This document shows, piece by piece, positions 18,863-29,350 of a stretch of 64,000 nucleotides of DNA (position 1 is the stretch's first letter; the number at the start of each line of letters is the position of its first letter). Location of the stretch: the NCBI RefSeq assembly GCF_030344915.1, contig NZ_CP128233.1, positions 2,170,001-2,234,000 on the forward strand, given 5' to 3'. Position numbers and translations under genes: made by a program. The stretch is from Neopusillimonas aromaticivorans (lineage in GTDB: Bacteria; Pseudomonadota; Gammaproteobacteria; Burkholderiales; Burkholderiaceae_B). The notes beneath the pieces were generated by a model. It searched no databases. It worked only from the letters and a program-made list of their open reading frames with translations, and was not told the origin of the DNA.

Positions 18863-20237
18863 GTATGCAGTTCGCCTTTCAACGTATTGGTATTGGTTTG
18901 GGTGACCTTGACATCAACCATGTGTCCGATCAGGTGGGCCGGTGCCGGGAAGTTGATGATCCGGTTGTTTTCGGTGCGCCCCATCAGTTCGTTGGGGTCG
19001 CGCCGCGAGGCCGTTCCGCCAGTGCCCGTTGCACGCTGCCGACCATGCCGGTACTGATGGCTGCGGCATGCTCATTGATAAGGGCCTGCAGGCGGTAAAG
19101 GCGTTCAAGCTTCTGTTCTTTGGTGGTGTTGTCTTCAAGGTCGGCAGCCGGGGTACCCGGCCGGCGTGAATAGATGAACGAGAATGACTGGTCAAAACCC
19201 ACATCGCGGATGAGCTTGAGGGTTTGTTCGAAGTCTTCCTCGGTTTCGCCGGGAAATCCGACGATGAAGTCCGACGATAGCGTCATGCCTGGCCGCGCTG
19301 CACGCAGCCGCCGCACGATGGATTTGAATTCGATGCCGGTATAGCCCCGTTTCATGGCCGCCAGGATGCGATCGCTGCCGGCCTGGACTGGCAAGTGCAG
19401 GAAGGGGACCAGTTTGGACAGGTTGCCGTGGGCCTCGATGAGGCGCGAGGTCATTTCTTTCGGATGCGATGTCGTGTAGCGAATACGTTCGATGCCGGGG
19501 ATATCGTGTATGTATTCGAGCAGCATGGCGAAGTCGGCAATGTCGCTGGTGTCGCCCATGGGGCCACGATAGGCATTGACGTTTTGCCCGAGCAGGGTGA
19601 TTTCTTTGACACCCTGGTCGGCCAGGTCGGCCACTTCGGTCAGGACATCGTCGAACGGGCGCGAGATTTCTTCGCCCCGGGTATAGGGCACCACACAGAA
19701 CGTGCAGTATTTGCTGCAGCCTTCCATGATCGACACAAAGGCCGTCGGGCCATCAATGCGCGCTGGCGGGAGGGCATCGAATTTTTCAATTTCAGGGAAG
19801 CTGATGTCAACCTGCGAACGACCGGTCAGGCGGCGTTTTTCGATCAGTTGCGGCAGGCGGTGCAGGGTTTGCGGGCCGAATACCACATCGACGTAGGGGG
19901 CCCGCTGCACGATGACGTCGCCTTCCTGGCTGGCCACGCAGCCACCCACACCAATGACAAGGTTGGGGTTCAGCTGTTTGAGGTGCTGTACGCGGCCGAG
20001 GTCTGAAAACACTTTTTCTTGCGCCTTTTCGCGCACCGAACAGGTGTTGAACAGAATCACGTCGGCTTCTTCAGGGTTCTGGGTGATTTCCAGGCCACGG
20101 TCACCGCGCAGGACGTCGGCCATTTTGTCAGAATCGTATTCGTTCATCTGGCAGCCGAAGGTTTTGATGAAAAGCTTGCGCGGGCGTGTGGTGTCGGTCG
20201 ACGGGGTGTCGATTCGTTTGAGTGGGGTTTCTTGCAT
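18859..20237 (-). CDS. miaB: tRNA-2-methylthio-N6-dimethylallyladenosine synthase MiaB (frame break near 19007)
   Basis: Radical SAM methylthiotransferase that modifies adenosine 37 of tRNAs reading UNN codons. The UPF0004 domain has FIKTFGCQMNEYDSDKM and LFNTCSVREKAQEKVFS; the radical SAM cluster is CSKYCTFCVVPYTRG, and SGTAL-type residues are in LLGQNVNAYRG. The C-terminal TRAM domain is broken near 19007 by one missing base; repaired, it continues MGRTENNRIINFPAPAHLIG and ends at 18859. First gene of the leftward miaB-phoH-ybeY-corC-lnt operon. The start at 20237 gives about 459 residues. Confidence 0.94.
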
Positions 20238-20401
20238 GATGGGTCGCCGGAACGGGTGTTTATCCCGGGGGCATAATTAGAGTGATGACAATTGATCATT
20301 GTACCGCGCGAGTCCGGCCTCGCGTACCGTCGGCCCGTGCGTTGGCTGACGTTCGTCCGGCCTGTGGCTGGCGCATGATTACGGCCTATAATAATTTGCG
20401 T

Positions 20402-20457
20402 ATATCGAAGAGGTATAAGCAAATAATTTTTTGTAATTAAGCATCGATCTTCGATAT
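20402..20457. promoter_or_regulatory. Spaced inverted repeat upstream of the sulfite dehydrogenase genes
   Basis: ATATCGAAG at 20402-20410 and CTTCGATAT at 20449-20457 form perfect 9-base arms 38 bases apart in an AT-rich region. The right arm ends 30 bases before sorA. This could be paired operator half-sites, or a coincidence; no regulator gene is adjacent. Confidence 0.4.
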
Positions 20458-20487
20458 TTTTTGTCGTTCTGACCTTCGGAGGCTGAC

Positions 20488-21717
20488 ATGTCTGAACAAA
20501 TCAATTTGCCACGTCGTCGTATCATGGCCGCAGCCGGTGCTGCCGCCGCCTGGGCGGGTCTGGGTACGGCACACGCCGACTCAACCGAGCCCGCGTCCAA
20601 ATCGAATCCTGGCCCGGTATCCGCGGCTAAACCGCTACCTGAATATGCACAATGGAAGCATGCCGACAGCATGATCGTGCACAGCGCCAACACCATTGAA
20701 ACGCGTCGCGACGCTTTTGGTAACAGTGTTGTTACACCGCTCAATCGCCTGTTCGTGCGTAACAATGTCAGTCCGCCAAATGCGTCCATAATGGCAGACC
20801 CTGACGCTTGGGTTGTCGAGGTGCAGGGTGTCGGCAAGCCGCAATCGTTTACTGTGGCTGACCTGAAAACCATGGGTTTGCAGGCGTTGCCCATGGTGCT
20901 GCAATGCTCCGGTAACGGTCGGGCGTATTTTGAGCATAAACCCGGTGGTACTCAGTGGCAGGTCGGTGCTGCAGGTTGTGTGGTCTTTACTGGCGTGCCG
21001 GTCAAGGCAGTTGTCGAGGCCTTGGGCGGTGTGGCCAATGGTATGGTCTACATGACCGGCACCGGCGGTGAAGAAATCCCCGCAGGGCTTGATCCAAATA
21101 CGGTTATGGTCGAACGTTCGGTACCGCTTGAAGCCATGCAAGATGCCATTCTGGCCTGGGAGGTCAATGGCGAGCCCTTGCCTCTGGCGCATGGTGGGCC
21201 CTTGCGTCTGATTGTTCCCGGGTATACCGGCGTTAATAGCGTCAAGTACCTGAAGCGGCTGGCCTTTACCAAAGAGCAGTCCATGGCCAGCATTCAGCAG
21301 AACAGCTACCGTATGACCGATATCGGTGTTAAAGGCGCAGCGACATTCCCGGCAGTGTGGCAAATGCCACCCAAGTCCTGGATTACATCACCGTCCAGCC
21401 CCGATGCGCCGGTGAAAGCCGGGAAGGTTGTCATTGGTGGTCTGGCGATGGGTGGCGTCGATGCCGCCACTAAAATCGAGGTGTCGCTTAATGGGGGCAA
21501 AGACTGGCAAGCAGCGCAGTTTGTCGGCCCTGACCTGGGTAAATATGCATGGCGTCAGTTTGCCTTCCAGGCAAACCTGAAGCCGGGCAGCTACAATCTG
21601 GCTTGCCGCACAACCAACGCAAAAGGTGAAACCCAACCGGCTGATCGGGTCGAGAATAACCGTGGCTACAACAACAATAGCTGGCGGGATCACATGGTCA
21701 CAATCAACGTCGTTTAA
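20488..21717 (+). CDS. sorA: Sulfite dehydrogenase molybdopterin subunit, SorA-like
   Basis: A 409-residue periplasmic molybdoenzyme of the sulfite oxidase family that oxidises sulfite to sulfate and passes electrons to cytochrome c. A twin-arginine signal is present (LPRRRIMAAAGAAAAWAGLG, cleavage near AHA-DS). The molybdenum-ligand Cys is residue 140 in VLQCSGNGRAYF. AWEVNGEPLPLAHGGPLRLI and YTGVNSVKYLKRL are family segments, and the C-terminal dimerisation domain has EVSLNGGKDWQAAQ. A cytochrome c gene follows after 14 bases, as in sorAB operons. The frame is intact. A SoxC-like role is the alternative, but there are no other sox genes here. Confidence 0.88.
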   Translation: MSEQINLPRRRIMAAAGAAAAWAGLGTAHADSTEPASKSNPGPVSAAKPLPEYAQWKHADSMIVHSANTIETRRDAFGNSVVTPLNRLFVRNNVSPPNASIMADPDAWVVEVQGVGKPQSFTVADLKTMGLQALPMVLQCSGNGRAYFEHKPGGTQWQVGAAGCVVFTGVPVKAVVEALGGVANGMVYMTGTGGEEIPAGLDPNTVMVERSVPLEAMQDAILAWEVNGEPLPLAHGGPLRLIVPGYTGVNSVKYLKRLAFTKEQSMASIQQNSYRMTDIGVKGAATFPAVWQMPPKSWITSPSSPDAPVKAGKVVIGGLAMGGVDAATKIEVSLNGGKDWQAAQFVGPDLGKYAWRQFAFQANLKPGSYNLACRTTNAKGETQPADRVENNRGYNNNSWRDHMVTINVV

Positions 21718-21731
21718 GCAAGGAAGTTTTC

Positions 21732-22052
21732 ATGAAATTCGCAGCAATCGCAACCGCCTCGCTGCTGGCCATTACAGGCACGCCCGCCATGGCCGACGAA
21801 GCGCAACTGGCTCGTGGTAAAGAGCTGTTCATGACCAAGGCTGTACCGGCCTGTTCCGTTTGTCATGTTATGGCTGACGCGGGCTCGGTGGGTACTATTG
21901 GTCCCAATCTCGACGAGCTCAAGCCTGACACCGCCCGCATCCTCAAGGTTCTGAATGAGGGTATGGGCGCCATGCCGTCGTTCAAGGCTTCGCTCAGTTC
22001 GGCCGATATGGAAGCTGTTGCTGCCTATGTCGTGAAGTCTACAAGCAAGTAA
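21732..22052 (+). CDS. sorB: Cytochrome c subunit, SorB-like
   Basis: A 106-residue monohaem cytochrome c with a Sec signal peptide (MKFAAIATASLLAITGTPAMA) and one CxxCH haem site, CSVCH, near residue 37. The distal Met ligand is likely in GMGAMPSFKASLS. It is the expected electron acceptor of the preceding sulfite dehydrogenase, and the 14-base gap with AAGGAAG suggests translation from the same message. Confidence 0.88.
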   Translation: MKFAAIATASLLAITGTPAMADEAQLARGKELFMTKAVPACSVCHVMADAGSVGTIGPNLDELKPDTARILKVLNEGMGAMPSFKASLSSADMEAVAAYVVKSTSK

Positions 22053-22090
22053 GTTGTTTTAGCGGGGGTGGCCGATATCAAGGATGCCCC

Positions 22091-22141
22091 GCCATAAACA
22101 AGAATGCCCCGGTTTCGTTCCGGGGCATTCTTGTTTATGGC
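22091..22141. terminator. Bidirectional terminator between sorB and secF
   Basis: A perfect 22-bp inverted repeat (22091-22112 and 22120-22141) with a 7-base loop TTTCGTT and a GC-rich centre (ATGCCCCGG). It lies between two convergent transcription units and should stop both. Confidence 0.85.
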
Positions 22142-22214
22142 GCCAGAATGGCGCGGTCTTGCTGTGCCTGACATGAGCGCATGCCTGCGGGCGCAAGCCC
22201 CGCTGCGCGGTTGG

Positions 22215-23156
22215 TCAGCCTTCTTCCAGTTCGGCGGCCGGGTCGTCTTTCTTGACGGGTTTCACCAGGTCTTCACGCTTGACACCCAGCCACATGGCAA
22301 TGGCGGCCGCAACAAACACGGATGAGTAAATGCCGAACCAGATCCCGATGGTGAGCGCCAGGGCAAAGTAGTGCAGGGTGGGGCCGCCAAAGATCAACAT
22401 GGACACCACCATGATTTGCGTAGACCCGTGGGTGATGATGGTACGGGAAATGGTTTGGGTGATTGCACTGTCAATGATTTCTCGAACGGAAGCCTTGCGG
22501 TTTTTACGGAAGTTTTCACGGATACGATCCATGATGACCACGGATTCGTTCACCGAGTACCCCAGAACGGCCAGAACACCGGCCAGTACCGCCAGTGAAA
22601 ATTCCCATTGGAAAAAGGCGAAGAAGCCGAGAATAATGACGACGTCGTGCAGGTTGGCGACAACGCCTGCTAACGCAAATTTCCATTCGAAACGCATCGC
22701 CAGGTAAATCATGATGCCGATGACAACGCATAGCAGTGCCATCAGGCCATTGTTCACCAGCTCCTGCCCCACTTGCGGCCCGACGAACTCTACCCGTCGC
22801 AGTTCAACGTCCGGGCTTTGTGCTTTCAGTGTTTCGAACACGGTTTCGCTTTGTTTGGCGGTGTCTTCGCCTTCGCGAACCGGCAGGCGAATCAGCACAT
22901 CTTGCGATGTGCCAAAGTTTTGCACCTGGAAATCGCTGTAACCCAGGTCAGTCAGGCTGCCCCGGATTTTTTCCAGGTCGGCGGCTTGTTCATAGTGCGT
23001 TTCCATGACCGTACCACCCGTAAATTCGATCGACAGGTGGAAGCCGCGTGTGGCAATGAAAAATACGGCCAGTACAAAGGTGATGAAACTGATGAGGTTC
23101 AGCACCAGCGCGTTGCGCATGAACGGGATGGTGCGTTGGATACGGAAAAATTCCAT
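22215..23156 (-). CDS. secF: Protein translocase subunit SecF
   Basis: Accessory inner-membrane subunit of the Sec translocon that uses the proton gradient to help pull proteins across. It has 313 residues and six helices. HLSIEFTGGTVMETHY follows helix 1, and the conserved membrane segments LHDVVIILGFFAFF and GYSVNESVVIMDRIRENFRK are present. The gene lies 39 bases after secD in the yajC-secD-secF order, and its frame is intact. Confidence 0.95.
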   Translation of the reverse strand: MEFFRIQRTIPFMRNALVLNLISFITFVLAVFFIATRGFHLSIEFTGGTVMETHYEQAADLEKIRGSLTDLGYSDFQVQNFGTSQDVLIRLPVREGEDTAKQSETVFETLKAQSPDVELRRVEFVGPQVGQELVNNGLMALLCVVIGIMIYLAMRFEWKFALAGVVANLHDVVIILGFFAFFQWEFSLAVLAGVLAVLGYSVNESVVIMDRIRENFRKNRKASVREIIDSAITQTISRTIITHGSTQIMVVSMLIFGGPTLHYFALALTIGIWFGIYSSVFVAAAIAMWLGVKREDLVKPVKKDDPAAELEEG

Positions 23157-23195
23157 GGTCGTGATGCCTGATACGTTGATTGCCGGTTGCCGGGC

Positions 23196-25064
23196 TTAGT
23201 CTTTGGGTTTCCAGATCTGGCCAATAGAAATCGACTGCAGCTTGCGCTTGCGGCCATACCAGAGGTTGACGATGGCACGTACCCCGACCACCGAGGAGAA
23301 CATCGAGGTCAGAATGCCCAGGCAGTGGACGACGGCAAAACCCCGCACGGGGCCGCTGCCAAACGCCAGCAATGCCAGGCCGACAATAAGCGTGGTCAGG
23401 TTGGAGTCAAGAATGGTGGCCCACGCGCGTTCGAAACCCAGTGTGATGGCCTGCTGGGGGGCTACACCAGCCCGCAGTTCTTCACGAATACGCTCGTTGA
23501 TCAGGACGTTGGAGTCGATGGCCATGCCCAGCGTAAGGGCAATAGCGGCGATACCGGGCAGCGTCAGCGTGGCTTGCAGCATTGACAGTGCGGCAAACAG
23601 CAGCAGAACGTTGAAGGTCAGCCCAAGCGTCGAGAACACGCCGAACAGGCGGTAGTACATAATGATGAACAGGGCCAGTGCGATGAACCCGTACAGCGTG
23701 GAGTAAAAACCCATCTGGATGTTTTCGGCACCCAGGCTTGGCCCGATGGTGCGTTCTTCAATGATGTTCATTGGCGCAGCCAGTGAGCCGGCGCGCAGCA
23801 GCAAGGAGACGTCAGCGGCCTCCTGGGCCGACATGCTGCCGGTAATTTGCACCTGGCCACCAGGAATTTCACTGCGAATGACGGGTGCGGTGACAACCTG
23901 GCCTTTACCTTTTTCAAACAGCAGAATGGCCATGCGCTTGTTGATGTTGTCGCGGGTGACATCGCGGAAAATCCGTGCGCCCTTGGCATCCAGGGTCAGG
24001 TTGACCGAAGGTTGCTGGGTTTGCTGGTCGCGCCCGGGCTGGGCATCCTGCAGGTTTTCCCCGGTCAGGATCACCTGGCGGCGCAACAGCAAGGGGCGAC
24101 CGTCGGCATCTTCATAGCGCTCAAGACCGAATGGAACTGTGCCGGCTGCCAGTGCCGTCTGAGCGGCACTGGGAGTCGTCGACCATGCGGATTTCAAGCG
24201 TGGCCGTACGTCCGAGGATCTCTTTGGCCTTGGCTACATCTTGCACGCCGGGCAACTGGACCACAATACGGTCGGCACCCTGTTGCTGGATCACCGGCTC
24301 GGCGACGCCAAGCTCGTTGATGCGGTTATGCAGGGTGGTGATATTTTGTTTAAGTGCGTTGGTTTGAACGTCGGTAACGGCGGATTCTGTCAGGCGTGCC
24401 GTAAAGACTTCGTTGGCGCCTGAAGTGGCGGGGGTGAAGGCCAGTTCGGGCAGACGGCTGCGCAGCGCGGCGATGGCGGCGTCCCGGGCGGCGGCGTCGC
24501 TGAAGCGCGCCACGATAGACAGCCCGTCGCGTTCAACCCCGCCGGTTTCAATACGGTTTTCGCGCAGGATGGTGCGTACATCGTTCGACATGGTGTCGTA
24601 ACGGCCGGTCAAGGCCCCTTGCATGTCAACCTGCAGCAGGAAGTGCACCCCGCCCCGCAGGTCGAGACCCAGATACATCGGGTGGGCTCCCAGTGCGGTC
24701 AGCCAGGTGGGTGAGGCCGGCAGCAGGTTCAGTGCGACGGTGTAGCCCGGGTCGGCTGGGTCGGGGTTAAACGCCTTTTCAATGACATCTTTGGCTTTCA
24801 GCTGAATGTCAGGCGAGTCAAAGCGGATGCGTACGGTACCAACCGGGCCGTTCTGTTCAAAAACGCGCCGGTAGGCGTAATGTTCTGCTCTTGCAGCAGG
24901 GTTTGGGCCCGTTGCAGCGTGGTGTAGTCAACCTTGACCGATGTTTTCGCCCCGGCAATCTGCACGGCCGGCGATTCGCCGAAAAAATTGGGCAAGGTGT
25001 AGATGAGCCCGATGATGACGGCGACCAGTACGGTCAGATACTTCCAGAGAGGATAACGATTCAT
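23196..25064 (-). CDS. secD: Protein translocase subunit SecD (frame breaks near 24865 and 24165)
   Basis: Partner of SecF with six helices and a large periplasmic domain. The N-terminus is MNRYPLWKYLTVLVAVIIGL, followed by MYLGLDLRGGVHFLLQVDM and later LPGVQDVAKAKEILGRTATLE. The C-terminal half has ALTLGMAIDSNVLINERIRE and RGFAVVHCLGILTSMFS. Two single-base breaks split it: one near 24865, and one near 24165 that looks like an extra C. Because secD and secF are a unit and secF is intact, sequence error is more likely than loss. Repaired length is about 623 residues. Confidence 0.93.
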
Positions 25065-25134
25065 GGCAGGTTGATCTTGAACGCAGGAAAAAGCCCCGGC
25101 GGATTGCAGGTGCCGGGGCCGGAAGCAAGCCAGA

Positions 25135-25476
25135 TTACAGCGACTTGATGGTGCCCTTGGGCAGAACGGCGCTGACGGCTGTGCGCTGGAAGACGACCTC
25201 GACAGGCTTGTCGGCCAGGTCGGAGACTTCGACCGTGATGTAGCTTTCGGCCACTTTGGTGACTTTGCCCAGAATGCCGCCGGAGGTGATGACTTCGTCG
25301 CCCTTGGCCAGGTTGGCGACCATATTGCGATGCTCTTTCTGACGTTTCATCTGGGGACGGATCATCAGGAAGTACAAGATGACGAACATCAGGATGATGG
25401 GCAGCATCCCCATCAGGGCATTACCCTCGGCCGGGGCTTGGGCAATAATGTGTGTAACGGTGTCAAGGGCGGACAT
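25135..25476 (-). CDS. yajC: Sec translocon accessory protein YajC
   Basis: A 113-residue protein with one N-terminal helix (MLPIILMFVILYFLMIRPQMKRQKEH has the family IRPQ motif) and a small cytosolic domain (GDEVITSGGILGKVTKV). It lies between tgt and secD as in most proteobacteria, and its frame is intact. Confidence 0.96.
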   Translation of the reverse strand: MSALDTVTHIIAQAPAEGNALMGMLPIILMFVILYFLMIRPQMKRQKEHRNMVANLAKGDEVITSGGILGKVTKVAESYITVEVSDLADKPVEVVFQRTAVSAVLPKGTIKSL

Positions 25477-25528
25477 TCAATAGCTCCTGAATTTTTCTGG
25501 GTTAATTTTCTATTGTAGCGACATCTGT

Positions 25529-26665
25529 CTAACTGATGCCGCGGGCGCGATCTTCATGGAACTGGGCCTTCCACTGGGCAAACGTGCCTGCTTCAATGGC
25601 CTCGCGCATTTCGGCCATGATCTTCAGGTAAAAGTGCAGATTGTGCAAGGTATTCAGGCGTGAGCCGGTGATTTCATTCGATTTCTGCAGGTGATGCAGG
25701 TAGGCGCGCGAGAAATGGCTGCAGGTGTGGCAGTCGCAGCTGGGGTCCAGTGGACGGGTGTCGTCGCGGTAGCGGGCGTTACGGATCTTGATGTCGCCAA
25801 ACCGGGTGAACAACCAGCCGTTGCGGGCGTTGCGCGTAGGCATGACGCAATCGAACATGTCAATGCCCTTGCTGACGCCCTCGACCAGGTCTTCCGGGGT
25901 TCCGACGCCCATCAGGTAACGGGGGGCGTTGGCAGGCAATCGCGGGGCGACGTGGCCGAGAATGCGCAACATGTCTTCTTTGGGTTCGCCCACCGACAGA
26001 CCGCCAATCGCATAGCCATGAAAGCCGATGTCGGTCAGGCCGGCCAGCGATTCGTCGCGCAATGATTCATACATGCCGCCTTGCACAATGCCGAACAGGG
26101 CATTGGGGTTTTCAAGTGCATCGAAGGCATCGCGTGACCGTTTGGCCCAGCGCAGTGACATGCGCATCGATTTCGCGGCTTCTTCGGCTGTGGCGGGGCG
26201 CCCGTCAATCGCGTAGGGGGTGCATTCATCAAACACCATGGCGATGTCTGAATTCAATGAGCGCTGGATGCGCATGGATTCTTCCGGCGTCAGGAACAGG
26301 CGTGCGCCATCGATGGGAGAGGCAAATTTCACCCCTTCTTCGGTGATTTTGCGCAAACCATTCAGGCTGAACACCTGAAACCCGCCCGAATCAGTCAGGA
26401 TGGGCTTGTTCCACTGCATGAAACCGTGCAAGCCGCCGTGCTTTTCCATGATTTCGGTGCCGGGACGCAGCCATAAGTGAAACGTGTTGCCCAGTACGAT
26501 CTGGGCGCCGATCTGTTCGAGCTCATGCGGGAGCATGGCTTTGACGCTGCCGTAGGTACCTACCGGCATGAAAATGGGTGTCTGGACGACGCCGTGGTTC
26601 AGTGTCATCTGGCCGCGGCGTGCAGCGCCGTCGGTTTTAAGCAGTTTGAAATCAAGACCGGTCAT
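25529..26665 (-). CDS. tgt: tRNA-guanine transglycosylase Tgt
   Basis: Exchanges guanine 34 for preQ1 in tRNAs with GUN anticodons, in the queuosine pathway. The nucleophile Asp is in ILTDSGGFQVFSL or the later MFDCVMPTRNARNG region, which holds the second conserved Asp. The zinc site is in CDCHTCSHFSRAYLHHL. The protein has 378 residues and is intact. The start overlaps the queA stop by 4 bases, and yajC follows, giving queA-tgt-yajC-secD-secF. Confidence 0.96.
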   Translation of the reverse strand: MTGLDFKLLKTDGAARRGQMTLNHGVVQTPIFMPVGTYGSVKAMLPHELEQIGAQIVLGNTFHLWLRPGTEIMEKHGGLHGFMQWNKPILTDSGGFQVFSLNGLRKITEEGVKFASPIDGARLFLTPEESMRIQRSLNSDIAMVFDECTPYAIDGRPATAEEAAKSMRMSLRWAKRSRDAFDALENPNALFGIVQGGMYESLRDESLAGLTDIGFHGYAIGGLSVGEPKEDMLRILGHVAPRLPANAPRYLMGVGTPEDLVEGVSKGIDMFDCVMPTRNARNGWLFTRFGDIKIRNARYRDDTRPLDPSCDCHTCSHFSRAYLHHLQKSNEITGSRLNTLHNLHFYLKIMAEMREAIEAGTFAQWKAQFHEDRARGIS

Positions 26666-27706
26666 GGGTTGGGGCTTTCGATAAACATGGCATCGCCATA
26701 ACTGAAAAAACGGTAGCGCTGGGCGACCGCATGGGCATAGGCTTGCCGGATCGGCGTCATGCCGGCCAAGGCCGACACCAGCATCATGAGCGTCGACTTG
26801 GGCAAGTGGAAATTGGTGATCAGGGCGTCAACCAGCCGGAATGGATAGCCGGGCGTGATGAACAGGTTGGTGTCGCCGCTCAGGCTGTTTTCATCCTTTC
26901 CGGCGGACAGCAGTGCAGCCGCCGACTCAAGTGAGCGAACGCTGGTGGTGCCGACCGCAACCACCCGGCCGCCACGTTCACGGGCGGTACGGATTTTGGC
27001 AATGACCTCTGCACCGACACTGAAGCGTTCGAAATGCATTTTATGTTCGCTGAGCGTGTCGACCCGGACGGGTTGAAACGTACCCGCTCCGACGTGAAGC
27101 GTGACGAAACATTGTTCGATGCCCATGCCAGCCAGATGGTTCAGCATGGCCTCATCGAAGTGCAGCCCTGCGGTTGGCGCAGCGACTGCACCGGGAGACT
27201 GCGCGTAGACGGTCTGGTAACGGGCGTCGTCTTCGGCGTCGGGTGAGTGTTCAATGTAGGGGGAGCGGCGTTGACCCGTGCTGCTCGAGCAGCGACAGGG
27301 CATCGTCAGGGAATTCAACTTCGAACAAGGCATCGTCGCGCCCGGTGACAGTCAGTGCCAGATCATCATTGATGTGCAGCACAGTCCCGGGTTTGGGTGA
27401 TTTGCTGGCCTTGATGTGCGCCAGCGCCTTGCGCTGGTCAAGCAGGCGCTCGATCAGCAGTTCCACCTTGCCGCCGCTGGCCTTATGGCCCAGCAGGCGA
27501 GCTTTGATGACCCGGGTGTTGTTGAACACCAGAAGGTCGTTCGGACGCAGCAGGCCCGGCAGATCGGTGAACTGGCGGTCGTGCAGACGGCTGTGGTCGT
27601 CAAGGTGCAGCAACCGGCTGGCCGTGCGCTGGGCCGCCGGCTTTTGGGCAATAAGGTCGGCTGGAAGGTCGTAATCGAAATCGGACAGTTGCAGGTCGGG
27701 GTTCAC
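26662..27706 (-). CDS. queA: S-adenosylmethionine:tRNA ribosyltransferase-isomerase QueA (frame break near 27270)
   Basis: Transfers and isomerises the ribosyl part of S-adenosylmethionine onto preQ1 in tRNA to make epoxyqueuosine. The N-terminus reads LSDFDYDLPADLIAQKPAAQR and VFNNTRVIKARLLGHK. After the break come YQTVYAQSPGAVAAPTAGLHFD, LHVGAGTFQPVR and LITNFHLPKSTLMMLVSALAG. The break lies in a C run where the family has PLPPYI; two bases missing or one extra would explain it. Repaired length is about 348 residues. Confidence 0.93.
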
Positions 27707-27855
27707 GTGAAAATTCAGCCACAGCGTTTTAAGGAGTCAACCCGCTATTTTAAGTGCTTGTGTCAAAATTGCAGGGCGCACCCTGTTATGGGCGCTTTTC
27801 GGTATGCTAGCGTTTCGCGGGGTTATTTCAGGTGGGTTTGCCAAAGGTGTTTTGC

Positions 27856-29307
27856 ATGAATTTCGGGGTAGGGTTGGGGCGCATGCGTCGTTGGGTGGTG
27901 TCGACAGGTTTTGTGGCCGCCGTTGCGGCTCTCGCGTCTGGTGCGACGCTTGCACAAGGTTTGCCTCCCGAACTGCAACAGGCGTGGCGTGCAACCCGTC
28001 TGTCTGAAAATGAAGTGTCCATCGTGGTGCAAGAGCTCAACGGCCCCCGACTGGTGGCCATCAATGCCGATCAGCCCCGCAATCCGGCGTCAGTCATGAA
28101 AATGGTCACGACCTGGGCGGCCCTGTCGGGGTTGGGGCCCGAGTACCGTTGGCGTACTGCGTTTTATGCCGACGGCGATGGCCGGCCCGATGCACAGGGC
28201 GGCCTGAAGGGGCCGCTTTATCTCAAAGCGGCCGGTGATCCGCTGCTCAGTGTTCAAGAATTATGGTCGCTGCTGCGCGAGTTGCGTTTGCGAGGCATCA
28301 AGAATTTGTCTGAAGTCGTTGTCGACCGTTCGGTGTTTGGTCCGGTTGCGATTGATACCGGTGCATTTGATGGTGCTGCAGACCGTCCTTACAACGCCAG
28401 CCCTGATGCCCTGGTGGTTGGGCTGGGGGCGGTGCGGCTGTCCTTTCAGCCCGATCCGGTGGCCCGGAAATGGGTGCCGGTTATTGACCCTCCTTCACGA
28501 AACATCCGTGTAGCTGGTGAAGTCCTCTGGAGCGATCAGACGTGTCCGGGGTCGCCGTCCGTCAGCACCGCTGTTATTGCTGGGGGCGGCGGAGCAACCA
28601 TTCAAGTGTCAGGCACGGCAGCCGGGTCCTGCGGTGAATTCAGTGTCTATCGGCTGGCCCTTTCCCAACCCCAGCATTTTGAAACCGTGTTTCGCCAGAT
28701 CTGGGGAGAGCTGGGCGGGACGCTGGCCAAAGGGGTCCGCGACGGGGTGACACCGGCACGTGCCACGCTGGTGGCCTGGCACGACTCCGAATCGTTGTCT
28801 GACATGATCCGGCACGTCAACAAGTTCAGTAACAACGTCATGGCGAGGTTGTTACTGCTGACGCTGGGGGCCGAAGAGGTCGGGCGCGGAGCAACGGCAC
28901 AGACCGGGGCCCAGGCCGCCCTGCGCATCTTGCAAACGCAGAGCGTGGACACGCGGGGGTGGGCCATTGATAACGGGGCTGGGTTGTCACGAGATGCCCG
29001 CCTTACAGCCTCTGGCCTGGCCAGCATGCTGAATGCCGCCTGGAATTCGCCCATGATGCCGGAGTTCATTTCATCCCTGGCGATTGTCGGAGTCGATGGC
29101 ACCGTACGGCGCCGGTTACGTTCCGACGAGGCCCGTGGCCGCGCACATCTTAAAACGGGTACCTTGCGTGATGTTCGTGCCGTTGCGGGGTACGTGCTGG
29201 GTGCCAGCGGTCGTCGTTACCTGATGGTCAGTATTGCCAACGGTGAGCGCTCTACCGCTATTCGTGCGTTCGACGATGCGCTTATTTCCTGGCTCTCCGA
29301 GCGCTGA
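27856..29307 (+). CDS. dacB: D-alanyl-D-alanine carboxypeptidase/endopeptidase DacB (PBP4 type)
   Basis: Periplasmic penicillin-binding protein that trims or cleaves peptidoglycan cross-links. An N-terminal signal peptide is visible (MRRWVVSTGFVAAVAALASG, ending ATLAQG). The three active-site motifs are SVMK in NPASVMKMVTTWA, SNN in NKFSNNVMARL, and KTG in AHLKTGTLRDVRAVAG. The protein has 483 residues from the ATG at 27856; an ATG eight codons upstream is an alternative. It is divergent from queA and followed by upp after 43 bases. The frame is intact. Confidence 0.93.
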   Translation: MNFGVGLGRMRRWVVSTGFVAAVAALASGATLAQGLPPELQQAWRATRLSENEVSIVVQELNGPRLVAINADQPRNPASVMKMVTTWAALSGLGPEYRWRTAFYADGDGRPDAQGGLKGPLYLKAAGDPLLSVQELWSLLRELRLRGIKNLSEVVVDRSVFGPVAIDTGAFDGAADRPYNASPDALVVGLGAVRLSFQPDPVARKWVPVIDPPSRNIRVAGEVLWSDQTCPGSPSVSTAVIAGGGGATIQVSGTAAGSCGEFSVYRLALSQPQHFETVFRQIWGELGGTLAKGVRDGVTPARATLVAWHDSESLSDMIRHVNKFSNNVMARLLLLTLGAEEVGRGATAQTGAQAALRILQTQSVDTRGWAIDNGAGLSRDARLTASGLASMLNAAWNSPMMPEFISSLAIVGVDGTVRRRLRSDEARGRAHLKTGTLRDVRAVAGYVLGASGRRYLMVSIANGERSTAIRAFDDALISWLSER

Positions 29308-29350
29308 TGGCTCGCGTTGCCACTTCATTATTCCACCGCAGGAAAACTCC

